Source of the DNA: Pseudomonas kermanshahensis
Lineage (GTDB): Bacteria; Pseudomonadota; Gammaproteobacteria; Pseudomonadales; Pseudomonadaceae
Length of the DNA stretch: 64,000 nucleotides
NCBI RefSeq assembly: GCF_014269205.2
Contig: NZ_JABWRY020000001.1
Span: 992,001 to 1,056,000, forward strand
Direction: 5' to 3'
The notes beneath the pieces are model-generated. The model was not told the origin of the DNA and did not search any database. It saw only the letters and a list, made by a program, of their open reading frames with translations. Shown here in pieces: positions 7,135 through 13,535 of the stretch. Both the position numbers and the translations under genes were made by a program. Position 1 is the stretch's first letter, and every line of letters begins with the position of its first letter.

Positions 7135-7733
7135 GTCACTGGATTCAGCGCCAGTGACATCGCTGCGAGTTATCGCCCTTGCCGTGCCCGGCCGTGGCTC
7201 GCCATGCCTTACCCGGCCTCACCCCAAGTGCTTTCGCACCGCAATGACCACTCTATGAATGGGCATTACGCTGACCAGCAGCCCTTGCCGCGCTCTACCC
7301 GATCGCGCCAAGCCTCGCCTCGCACTGCCTCGTGGTACTCGGTACCGGAAAGCACCCTCTGCGAAGGTGCTGACCGCTACGTTGTAGCCCTTGCCACGCC
7401 ATGCCCAGCCAAACCACGCCCAGGGCTGCCCCGCAGTGCCGTGCCTCTTGATGGCTATCGCCACCGGACTACGCTCCCGAAGAAGTGCAGGCCGCTGATT
7501 ACAGCCCTTGCCTCGCCTAGCCATACCCCACCGGACCATACCCCACCGGGCCATGCCTAACCGCATAGTGCTATTTGCACTGATCTGCCCTCCCTAAGAA
7601 GGGCAGACCGCTGTAAACAGCCCTTGCCTCGCCATGCCAGAGCCAGTCCTGCCTGACCCAGCCCAGCCATACCCAGCCGAACCTCAAGATGCTTTCGCAC
7701 CGGACAACGCCCTCACCGAAGGCGCTCGCCGCT
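7135..7733 (-). ncRNA. Tandem structured repeat array (5 units plus terminal half unit), probably RNA
   Basis: Read on the minus strand, units begin with AGCG(G) at 7733, 7612, 7496, 7378 and 7272, with lengths 121, 116, 118, 106 and 108. A final half unit starts at 7164 and ends at 7135. Each unit has a junction hairpin, a second hairpin (often an 8-bp stem and 8-nt loop) and a short hairpin with GAAA, GATA or similar loops. A run of 9-13 GGNNN pentamers ending GGCAAGGGC follows. Junction stems differ but stay paired: GCTG/CAGC, GCTAC/GTAGC and GCGA/TCGC. Short-hairpin stems also covary: GTGC/GCAC, TGGC/GCCA and GGTAC/GTACC. Unit lengths are not multiples of three, so it is not coding. It starts at the LuxR-type stop codon and leads into the RAMP-like gene. 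Confidence 0.8.
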
Positions 7734-7734
7734 G

Positions 7735-8124
7735 CTATGCCACCAATTGTTGCTCAACCCGCCGTGCGGTAACTCGAAGCTCAACCCGCTTCTCGCCGCC
7801 GCTCCGGCGAACGCGAAGGAACTGGTCATCGCTGACTGCGCCGTGCACCGCGAGGACTGCGACCAGGATCGCGGCTGGCGAGATCATCCCGCGCCGAATC
7901 GCCTCGCCAACCAACGCTGCCCGGCGATTCACCCCAAGCTTGAACATCGCGTTGCTGACACGCTTCTTGACCGTCCCAGGCTCGATTGCGAAGCGCTTGC
8001 CGATTTCCTTATCGGTACGACCCGCAGCCACGTCCAACACAAACGCCAACTCCCTTGGGGCTAGACCGCGGCCAAGGTGTCCAATCCAACCCTCGGTGCT
8101 GGTGATCTGTGCTGCTGTGGTCAT
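7735..8124 (-). CDS. LuxR/GerE-type HTH protein
   Basis: This 129-residue protein starts after a GGAG site. Residues 20-85 form a GerE-like tetrahelical HTH (LAPRELAFVLDVAAGRTDKE, then PGTVKKRVSNAMFKLGV), without a receiver or autoinducer domain. A hydrophobic stretch (ISPAAILVAVLAVHGAV, about residues 87-103) may be a membrane anchor. The tail is basic. It is the first gene of the early-left operon, directly behind a CI-type operator. The array begins at its TAG stop codon. It probably regulates phage or host transcription. Confidence 0.72.
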   Translation of the reverse strand: MTTAAQITSTEGWIGHLGRGLAPRELAFVLDVAAGRTDKEIGKRFAIEPGTVKKRVSNAMFKLGVNRRAALVGEAIRRGMISPAAILVAVLAVHGAVSDDQFLRVRRSGGEKRVELRVTARRVEQQLVA

Positions 8125-8179
8125 GGTGGCGCTCCGTGCTGTGTGCTGGTGGTGTAAATCTACAACCTATTTAAGCGAA

Positions 8180-8198
8180 CTACAATATTAAATTGTAG
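8180..8198. promoter_or_regulatory. Palindromic operator upstream of the early-left operon
   Basis: CTACAATATTAAATTGTAG is a near-perfect palindrome 56 bp upstream of the LuxR-type start. A copy differing by one base lies at 8990-9008 in front of the cro-like gene. Identical operators at both places suggest that the CI-like repressor controls both early operons. A further half site (CTACAAC) lies at 8160-8166, and a likely -10 (TAGATT, minus strand) is next to it. Confidence 0.7.
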
Positions 8199-8206
8199 TC
8201 TTGTGC

Positions 8207-8236
8207 AAAAAAAGACCCCCGCTAGGAGGTCTTTTC
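8207..8236 (-). terminator. Rho-independent terminator after the repressor gene
   Basis: The stem AAAAGACC/GGTCTTTT (8210-8217 with 8228-8235) is followed on the minus strand by a run of seven T. It ends the repressor transcript 12 nt past its stop codon, separating it from the early-left operon. The stem is symmetrical enough to work weakly in the other direction. Confidence 0.85.
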
Positions 8237-8248
8237 TGGCCGCCAGGC

Positions 8249-8923
8249 TCAAAGGAAGGTGCTTTTGGGCATCTTTCCATCTACCACAGTGCCCACGATC
8301 TCCCACTCACTATCCATCGCAATGGTGGCGAATGCCGGGTTGAGAGGCCTTAGATAGAATCGCCCCGCGTCCCTCACGAATTGCTTGAACGTTGCCTCAT
8401 TCGAGTCAACCATTCTTGCAACCACGTACTGGCCAGATCTAGGCTCGGTCTCTGGCGCAACAAGGATCAGAAATCCCTCAGGAAATGAGGCGCCATTTTG
8501 GCTAGTCATGGAGTTGCCTACAACCCTCAGCCAGAAACCATCATGCCCAGCCCAAACATCTGAGGAATGAGACGGGCAAGCTTGCAGGTTAATAGCATCC
8601 ATCGCCTCAGAGGCTAGCCCTGCCTGAACCCAGCTTATCTCTGGATACATAAAGTACCTTGTGGGCGCTAGTGCCGAGGCAACGTTAGATATCTCATCCG
8701 GCGAATCTGTAGGCCTACCTATCTCGCCCATCAGATAAGCGGCAGACACGCCCAGCGCGTCTCCGATCTCCTTAAGACGCTTATGCCTGGGCGTGTTCCT
8801 GTCGGACTCCCAGGACTGAACCGACTGAGGTGTCACGCCAAGGCGGCGAGCCAGTTCGGATTGATTGAGGCCTAGCGATTCGCGCGCCAGAGCAATCATT
8901 TGACCAGTAGTTCGTTTTCTCAT
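8249..8923 (-). CDS. CI-like repressor (HTH + S24 autoprotease)
   Basis: The protein has 224 residues. Residues 8-65 are an HTH_3 domain (LNQSELARRLGVTPQSVQSW). Residues 95-215 are a LexA/CI S24 peptidase domain with Ser in GNSM and Lys in ATFKQF as the catalytic dyad, and a probable Ala-Gly cleavage site in WVQAGLAS. It should hold the prophage silent and self-cleave on RecA activation. It is divergent from the cro-like gene. No Shine-Dalgarno precedes the ATG, and a TGTAAT hexamer ends 11 nt upstream. The mRNA may therefore be leaderless, as for lambda cI from PRM. Confidence 0.93.
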   Translation of the reverse strand: MRKRTTGQMIALARESLGLNQSELARRLGVTPQSVQSWESDRNTPRHKRLKEIGDALGVSAAYLMGEIGRPTDSPDEISNVASALAPTRYFMYPEISWVQAGLASEAMDAINLQACPSHSSDVWAGHDGFWLRVVGNSMTSQNGASFPEGFLILVAPETEPRSGQYVVARMVDSNEATFKQFVRDAGRFYLRPLNPAFATIAMDSEWEIVGTVVDGKMPKSTFL

Positions 8924-8932
8924 GCTGCGAGA

Positions 8933-9008
8933 TTACAATTTGGCGTTGTACTGGTCATTGCAATTCTCCGTGGTAGTGGATAGGCTGTTCTGCAATATTA
9001 AATTGTAG
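8933..9008. promoter_or_regulatory. Divergent repressor/cro control region with operators
   Basis: The 93-bp gap between the repressor and the cro-like gene holds an imperfect dyad TTACAAT-N6-TTGTACT at 8933-8952. A palindrome CTGCAATATTAAATTGTAG lies at 8990-9008 and matches the operator at 8180-8198 at 18 of 19 bases. A TTGCAA (8958-8963) followed 17 bp later by TAGGCT is a possible cro promoter. TGTAAT on the minus strand (8939-8934) is a possible -10 for the repressor gene. Promoter elements are inference; the palindromes are seen directly. Confidence 0.65.
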
Positions 9009-9016
9009 GTCTGTTC

Positions 9017-9316
9017 ATGAAACCGATGACCGCGATCCAGATGGCGGTGAGAGCGGCGGGCGGCCAGTCAGCCCTTGCCCGCCTCATCAAATGCACACCC
9101 CAGCATGTTCAAAAAATGTGCGCTACCGGGCACGTACCTGCATGTCGGGTCGTCAGCATTGAGAGCGCTACTGGAGTTGCTCGCCATCACCTACGGCCGG
9201 ATCTTTATCCAGAAGCTCCGCCGACCTTGAAGCAAACGATACCCCTAACTGCCAATCTGCGCAGCACCACTGCGGTGGCTGTGAATTCATCCAGTACCAC
9301 GCAGGCCTCCCAATGA
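9017..9316 (+). CDS. Cro/YdaS-like HTH regulator
   Basis: This 99-residue protein has the YdaS/Cro pattern AVRAAGGQSALARLIKCTPQ, then HVQKMCATGHVPACRVVSIE and RHHLRPDLYP. That is a helix-turn-helix domain followed by the conserved HxLRPDLYP tail. It is divergent from the CI-like repressor, so it probably plays the Cro role of turning off repressor transcription. The last 30 residues are a Ser/Thr-rich tail with no obvious structure. Confidence 0.85.
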   Translation: MKPMTAIQMAVRAAGGQSALARLIKCTPQHVQKMCATGHVPACRVVSIESATGVARHHLRPDLYPEAPPTLKQTIPLTANLRSTTAVAVNSSSTTQASQ

Positions 9317-9368
9317 AACCTTACCCATCCCAGTTTTTGCTGAGCGGCTGAGCTTTTCGACCGCCCAC

Positions 9369-9396
9369 AAAAAAGCCCAGCCTTAGCTGAGCCTTT
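9369..9396. terminator. Bidirectional terminator-like hairpin
   Basis: AAAAGCCCAGC and GCTGAGCCTTT form a stem with one mismatch, with an A-run on one side and T-rich sequence on the other. It lies 53 nt after the cro-like stop codon. It could attenuate the early-right transcript, as lambda tR1 does. The plus-strand T tract is short, so it is probably weak in that direction. Confidence 0.55.
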
Positions 9397-9458
9397 AAGT
9401 CGCTACCAGTTCGTACCTGGTGGCTTGGGTACCACTTTGTCTGCAGAAGGACAAAACG

Positions 9459-9776
9459 ATGCAACAGGAAAATAACACCGCGCCATCACCGGCGCAACTT
9501 CCACTTCTCCGGTCGATGGATTTCGGCTCACATGAGCTTGAGGGAGATGCAGTCTTCTCTATCAAAGCCGATGTTGGCTTGATGGAAGGCATTGGCCTAG
9601 CTGTAGGGCTCACCGAGGGCATTCACCAACTCGCCCATCGCCTTGAGCTGGCCGCGAACATGGGCGAAACCATTCGCACCAATGAGCTTCGAGCGTTGGC
9701 ATTCTTGGCCGATGCCGCGAACACCCTGAATCGTAGCGCGCAGGTCGCACTGGAGAAATGGGAGGTGCAGCCATGA
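9459..9776 (+). CDS. Hypothetical phage protein (105 aa)
   Basis: The ATG at 9459 is chosen because AGAAGG lies 9 nt upstream; an in-frame upstream start lacks a site. The protein has a disordered N-terminus and a helical second half (VGLTEGIHQLAHRLELAANM). It resembles small DUF3077-type proteins of Pseudomonas prophages only loosely. It overlaps the next gene by 4 nt and begins a run of four coupled small genes. Confidence 0.6.
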   Translation: MQQENNTAPSPAQLPLLRSMDFGSHELEGDAVFSIKADVGLMEGIGLAVGLTEGIHQLAHRLELAANMGETIRTNELRALAFLADAANTLNRSAQVALEKWEVQP

Positions 9777-10078
9777 CTCGCCTGTCCACGCAAGAGGCGC
9801 GCTTTTTCTCCTCAGGGGTTGAATATCGGGTCAACGCCGGCACGTCCTGCAACACCGCCATCACCGCGGCAGGCGCCATGCTTTCGAGCGTCAACTGCCT
9901 GCTCGGCCAATTGATCGGCGATGGTGCTGACGGCAGTTGCGAGCTTTATGCGATCCGCGTCCTGACCGTCCAGTGCGAGGCTCTTCTTGAAGCGATTGAG
10001 ATCCCTGTGAGGGATATGGAAGACATCGCGCCACAAAACCAAGTCTCTTCAGTTCGTGGAGCAGAGGTGAGCCAATGA
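9773..10078 (+). CDS. DUF3077-like small phage protein
   Basis: This 101-residue protein starts at 9773 in an ATGA overlap. FSSGVEYRVNAGTSC followed by AITAAGAMLSSVNCLLGQL matches the layout 'f.v..g.s...AL..A..LL' seen in DUF3077 proteins of pseudomonads. Their function is not known. It is coupled to both neighbours by 4-nt overlaps. Confidence 0.6.
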   Translation: MTRLSTQEARFFSSGVEYRVNAGTSCNTAITAAGAMLSSVNCLLGQLIGDGADGSCELYAIRVLTVQCEALLEAIEIPVRDMEDIAPQNQVSSVRGAEVSQ

Positions 10079-10311
10079 CCACAACAACCAGCGAGCTGGG
10101 CGAAAAGGTCATGGCCCGCCTGCGTGTTATCGAGGGGTTAGCCTCCATCCTGATGGAGAACGACAGCCTCAAGGGGGATGCGCAGGCCGGGTTCGCTCCT
10201 CAACTCGATCATCTCAGCGAATCCACCATCCATGAATCGATGTTCATGCTGGCCGACCAGGCGTCAGACCAGTTGCTTCAGCTGATGAATGCAGCGGGGG
10301 ATAGCCAATGA
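10075..10311 (+). CDS. Hypothetical phage protein (78 aa)
   Basis: This small acidic, helical protein (VMARLRVIEGLASILMENDS) has 4-nt overlaps on both sides. No family is recognised. It resembles its two neighbours in size and character, which suggests a cluster of short regulators or host-takeover proteins. Confidence 0.55.
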   Translation: MTTTTSELGEKVMARLRVIEGLASILMENDSLKGDAQAGFAPQLDHLSESTIHESMFMLADQASDQLLQLMNAAGDSQ

Positions 10312-10598
10312 AAACCGTCCGCACCATAGCCGACGAGGCATACAACGACATTCTCTGCCTCCAGGCGCGCTTGGAAGATGCCCGTACTCTGTTCCGTTCC
10401 ATCAGCAAGATTGCAGAGGAATCGAGCCTGCCCACGAAGCTCGCGCTGATGGGTGATGAGCTCTGCGAGGAATGGGTGAACCATGCCGACGACTGGATGA
10501 AGAGGATGGATGCCAGCTTCACTGAAATCGACGCTGGAAGGGCCGCCGCGCCACAAAAACCTGCCGCTGCAAAACGTGGCGCAGGGGGTGCGGCATGA
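10308..10598 (+). CDS. Hypothetical phage protein (96 aa)
   Basis: This is a helical protein with an Ala/Pro/Lys-rich tail (AAPQKPAAAKRGAGGAA). No motif is recognised. It overlaps the antirepressor start by 4 nt. Confidence 0.55.
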   Translation: MKTVRTIADEAYNDILCLQARLEDARTLFRSISKIAEESSLPTKLALMGDELCEEWVNHADDWMKRMDASFTEIDAGRAAAPQKPAAAKRGAGGAA

Positions 10599-11365
10599 AT
10601 CTGATCCCCTTCAATTTCAATGGCCATGAAATCCGCGTCGTAAAGGATCATGCCAATGAACCTTGGTTTGTGGCCAAGGACATTGCTGATGATCTCGGCT
10701 ATTCGTGGGCTGGCACCAGCACTATCGCCCATGTGCCGGAGCAATGGCGGGGGGTCAGATCCGTTCTGACCCCCTCAGGCAACCAGAAAATGGCAGTGCT
10801 GAGCGAGCAGGGGCTCTACTTCTTCCTGGGCAGATCAGACAAGCCTGGCGCACTTCCTTTGCAGATGTGGGTGGCGGGGGAGGTAATCCCATCGATCCGC
10901 AAGACGGGCAGCTATCAGCGACCGATGACACCAGCTGAGCAACTGCTGGCGCAAGCGCAGACGATGGTCACGCTCGAGCGCCAGCAGGCCGAGCAGCAAG
11001 TGGCGCTGGAGCGCGTCGAGGACCGCACCACCAAGCTGGAACAGGTGCGCTATCTCGACTCCGTGCCCAGCGGCTTCGAAACCATCACCACGATCCGCGA
11101 CCGCATCAATCGCCGTCACGGCCTGCCGGCCTGGGTGGTGAATGCTGTGATGCGGGAGGTTTCCTGTGCGCCGCTGCCGTACGCCTTTGTCCGCAGTCGC
11201 CACGCTGATGAAGGCGGGCAGCCCTTCGCCATCTGGCCCAAGCCAGCCGTCACCCAGCGGTTCGACCGGTTCGTATCGGAATGCACCTACGAGACCGCTG
11301 AACGCGCAACCCATCCAGAGATCCCGCAGGGACGCTTCAAGATTCATCCGAGGCAGCAGCCATGA
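10595..11365 (+). CDS. Bro-N domain antirepressor-like protein
   Basis: The protein has 256 residues. Residues 1-100 form a Bro-N domain (IPFNFNGHEIRVVKD, then PWFVAKDIADDLGY and ALPLQMWVAGEVIPSIRKTG). This DNA-binding module is found in phage antirepressors and baculovirus BRO proteins. A coiled-coil stretch rich in Gln/Glu (about 115-145) and a C-terminal domain with basic residues follow. It probably counters the CI-like repressor or acts on early transcription. Its site between the switch and replication genes fits. It overlaps both neighbours by 4 nt. Confidence 0.82.
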   Translation: MNLIPFNFNGHEIRVVKDHANEPWFVAKDIADDLGYSWAGTSTIAHVPEQWRGVRSVLTPSGNQKMAVLSEQGLYFFLGRSDKPGALPLQMWVAGEVIPSIRKTGSYQRPMTPAEQLLAQAQTMVTLERQQAEQQVALERVEDRTTKLEQVRYLDSVPSGFETITTIRDRINRRHGLPAWVVNAVMREVSCAPLPYAFVRSRHADEGGQPFAIWPKPAVTQRFDRFVSECTYETAERATHPEIPQGRFKIHPRQQP

Positions 11366-11736
11366 AGAAACCAACCAAGCAGCAACTGATCGAGCGCATT
11401 GCCGAGCTGGCCGTTGAACACCGCCACGCCCATTACACGGTCACCTGCCTGCGAGAAGACTACAAGGGCGAGGTGTTTCGCTACTTCCGTGTTCATGGCG
11501 AGCCGTACCCGAACCGCCACGGCATCGATTATTCCGATCCTGCCTACGACGGGGTCATCCGCGCGACCGCCCAAAGCTATGAGCGCATGAGCAAGGCCAA
11601 GCAGCATCGGTACAACGTCAAGCGGCGTCTCGATACTGCTGTGCGAAACCTGATGGATAAAGCCGGCGACCAGCTAAAGCGCCCAGCGCCGGCAGTTGTG
11701 AAGCGCGCCACGCTGAGCGGGGATACTCTCCAATGA
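11362..11736 (+). CDS. Hypothetical basic phage protein
   Basis: This 124-residue protein is rich in Lys, Arg, His and Tyr (AHYTVTCLREDYKGEVFRYF; MSKAKQHRYNVKRRLDTAV). It is largely helical with no membrane segment and could bind nucleic acid. No family is recognised. It has a 4-nt overlap with each neighbour. Confidence 0.55.
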   Translation: MKKPTKQQLIERIAELAVEHRHAHYTVTCLREDYKGEVFRYFRVHGEPYPNRHGIDYSDPAYDGVIRATAQSYERMSKAKQHRYNVKRRLDTAVRNLMDKAGDQLKRPAPAVVKRATLSGDTLQ

Positions 11737-11960
11737 GCCCATCTACCCCCTACCAGGCGCTCCCGCAGCGCGCTGGCGCGACGATCATCCCAACGGGCTG
11801 GCCAGCCTACGGGGCAATGCAGGGTCAGCCCGAATCGGCCCGCTGGCAGCTCTACGAGTTCAGCAAGCGGCTACGTGCCGAGCTAGAGGGTCATGGCTGT
11901 CTGTTCGTCGAGCCCTACGAAGCCTTCGTGCGCCGCGTTTGTGAGGAGCTGCAGCTGTGA
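11733..11960 (+). CDS. Small hypothetical phage protein (75 aa)
   Basis: The protein has a Pro/Gly-rich N-terminus and a helical C-terminus (YEFSKRLRAELEGHGC; AFVRRVCEELQL). Function unknown. It sits just before the replication initiator and overlaps it by 4 nt. Confidence 0.55.
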   Translation: MSPSTPYQALPQRAGATIIPTGWPAYGAMQGQPESARWQLYEFSKRLRAELEGHGCLFVEPYEAFVRRVCEELQL

Positions 11961-12730
11961 GTAAGCCAGTGAACGTGGAAAAAGCTACCCCCACAACGTT
12001 CTACGCCAAGCAGGCGCCGTACAGTTCGTTGAGCAACGATGTGGTGGCCATGATCATCAATCCCGATGCCCTAGCTATCTGGACCTACCTGCAGACGCGC
12101 TCCAGCGACTGGAAGGTAATTGGCTCGCACCTGCAGGACAGGTTCGCAATCGGTCGGGAGCGCTATTCGAAGGCCATGGCCTGCCTCAAGGATTTGGGCC
12201 TGGTAAGCCACGAAGTCGTAAGGGAGGAGGGCACCGGCAAGGTGCTCGGCCGGCGTGTGATCGTCCATTACGAACCGAACCTACAGGTTTCCGAATATTC
12301 GGTTAACCGAAGTGTGGGTTTACCGAACTGTGGGCAAACCGACAACTACTTAATAAAGGATTCTATTACTCAATCAATAGAGAAAACACCAACGGTCACT
12401 GACGCTCCCTCCTTGGTCGAGTTTGATCGTTTCTGGAAGCTCTATCCCCGCAAGGTGGGCAAAGTCAAAGCCGTGAAGGCCTGGGCGAAGCTCAAGGTGG
12501 ACGCCTCCCTGTTCGCCCGCATCGGTACCGCTCTGGCTGCCTGGAGCAATTCTCACGACTGGACCAAGGACGGTGGCCAGTACATCCCGCACGCAGCCAC
12601 CTGGCTGAACGGAAAACGGTGGGAAGACGAATTGCCTGCAGCCGCTGGCGCAAATGCAAAGCCCCAGGTAAGCGCAGTGCTGCAGGTCCCGGCCCACCAC
12701 CAGGAGATGTACCCTGATGACTTCATCTAA
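11957..12730 (+). CDS. Phage replication initiator (lambda O-like)
   Basis: This 257-residue protein has an N-terminal winged helix typical of phage replication proteins: SNDVVAMIINPDALAIWTYL, DRFAIGRERYSKAMACLKDL and GLVSHEVVREEGTGKVLGRR. An AT-rich linker and a C-terminal domain (WKLYPRKVGKVKAVKAWAKL, KRWEDE) follow, as in helicase-recruiting initiators. The coding sequence contains an iteron-like origin (12283-12395). It is followed by a DnaC-like loader and a DnaB-like helicase. It should bind the internal origin and recruit the helicase complex. Confidence 0.85.
   Translation: MSKPVNVEKATPTTFYAKQAPYSSLSNDVVAMIINPDALAIWTYLQTRSSDWKVIGSHLQDRFAIGRERYSKAMACLKDLGLVSHEVVREEGTGKVLGRRVIVHYEPNLQVSEYSVNRSVGLPNCGQTDNYLIKDSITQSIEKTPTVTDAPSLVEFDRFWKLYPRKVGKVKAVKAWAKLKVDASLFARIGTALAAWSNSHDWTKDGGQYIPHAATWLNGKRWEDELPAAAGANAKPQVSAVLQVPAHHQEMYPDDFI
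12283..12395 (+). other. Candidate replication origin inside the initiator gene
   Basis: Two direct repeats, AACCGAAGTGTGGG (12305-12318) and TACCGAACTGTGGG (12321-12334), are flanked by partial copies (AACCGAACC at 12283 and AACCG at 12337) and a palindrome around CCGAATATTCGG (12291-12302). An AT-rich stretch (12341-12395) follows in this otherwise GC-rich region. Iterons next to an unwinding element inside the initiator gene is the lambda ori layout. The function is inferred. Confidence 0.65.
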
Positions 12731-13535
12731 ATTCAGGCCAGCCCCTGCCGAGCGCGCCACCGGCATTGCCAGCTGCGAAGTGCCTGGTCATGGCCAGTAC
12801 GAAACTAAGCAGGTCGAGCAGTTTGATGGCGAATGGAAGGCCACCGAGTGCCCGCGTTGCCGCTGGGAGGCGCTGAACCTCCAGTGCGAGGTAGGCGTGC
12901 GGAACGCTGCGCATGCAGACAAGGAATCCGACGAACTCAACCGTGACCTGTTTGCCACCGGCATCACTCCGCGGTTTCGTGGGTGCACGTTCGACAGCTT
13001 TATCAACAATGCCGAATCGGCCAAGGTTCGCGCCCAGTCTATTTGCCGGCGTTATGCCGAGGAGTTTGAGGAGCACTACCGAGCTGGCCGCGCCCTGATG
13101 CTGCTGGGTGAGGTCGGGAACGGTAAAACCCACTTGGCATGCGCCATCCTGCAGCACGTTGTGCGGGAATACGGCGCAAGGGGCCTGATTGTCACTGCCG
13201 AAGCGATCATGCAAGCGGTCACAGACAGCTTCCGCAGCAACGCCGGGCCCTCGAAGTCCGACCTGTTGTCCGAACTGGCTGCAGTCGACCTGCTGGTAAT
13301 CGACGAGGTGGGCATGCACACGCCGCGTCCAGGCAAGGACTTCATGCCCAGTCTGCTGCATGAGGTGATCGACCGACGTTATCAGCTTGTTCGACCGACG
13401 ATCCTGATCAGCAACCAGGACCGTGAGCAACTGCCGGCCTTCATTGGGCCGCGGGCCATGGACCGCCTGCGCGAGAACGGCGGCCTACTGGCTCCCTTCA
13501 CATGGTCGTCAGCGCGTGTTGGAGGGGTTGCATGA
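12717..13535 (+). CDS. DnaC/IstB-like helicase loader ATPase
   Basis: This 272-residue protein has an N-terminal Cys pair (CPRC) and a CxxxF linker before an AAA+ core. It shows Walker A LLGEVGNGKTH, Walker B VDLLVIDEVG and sensor-like PTILISNQD. That is the DnaC/phage loader arrangement. It should load the downstream DnaB-like helicase at the phage origin. It overlaps the initiator by 14 nt and the helicase start by 4 nt. Confidence 0.9.
   Translation: MTSSKFRPAPAERATGIASCEVPGHGQYETKQVEQFDGEWKATECPRCRWEALNLQCEVGVRNAAHADKESDELNRDLFATGITPRFRGCTFDSFINNAESAKVRAQSICRRYAEEFEEHYRAGRALMLLGEVGNGKTHLACAILQHVVREYGARGLIVTAEAIMQAVTDSFRSNAGPSKSDLLSELAAVDLLVIDEVGMHTPRPGKDFMPSLLHEVIDRRYQLVRPTILISNQDREQLPAFIGPRAMDRLRENGGLLAPFTWSSARVGGVA

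Noticed and set aside
7219..7566. Minus-strand frame with a repetitive Trp/Gly/Arg-rich product across the array
   Set aside because: It is a by-product of GGNNN pentamers read in triplets. Unit lengths (116, 118, 106) are not multiples of three, so no frame is preserved between units, whereas the hairpins are.
7135..7733. Interpretation of the array as a CRISPR array
   Set aside because: There are no identical direct repeats of 24-37 bp with unique spacers. Units are about 110 nt and similar in structure rather than sequence, and no cas1/cas2 or Cas nuclease is near.
7634..8191. Plus-strand frame of 185 codons opposite the LuxR-type gene
   Set aside because: The minus strand has a coherent GerE-type HTH with a ribosome-binding site. 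The plus frame is compositionally a shadow and has no recognisable domain.
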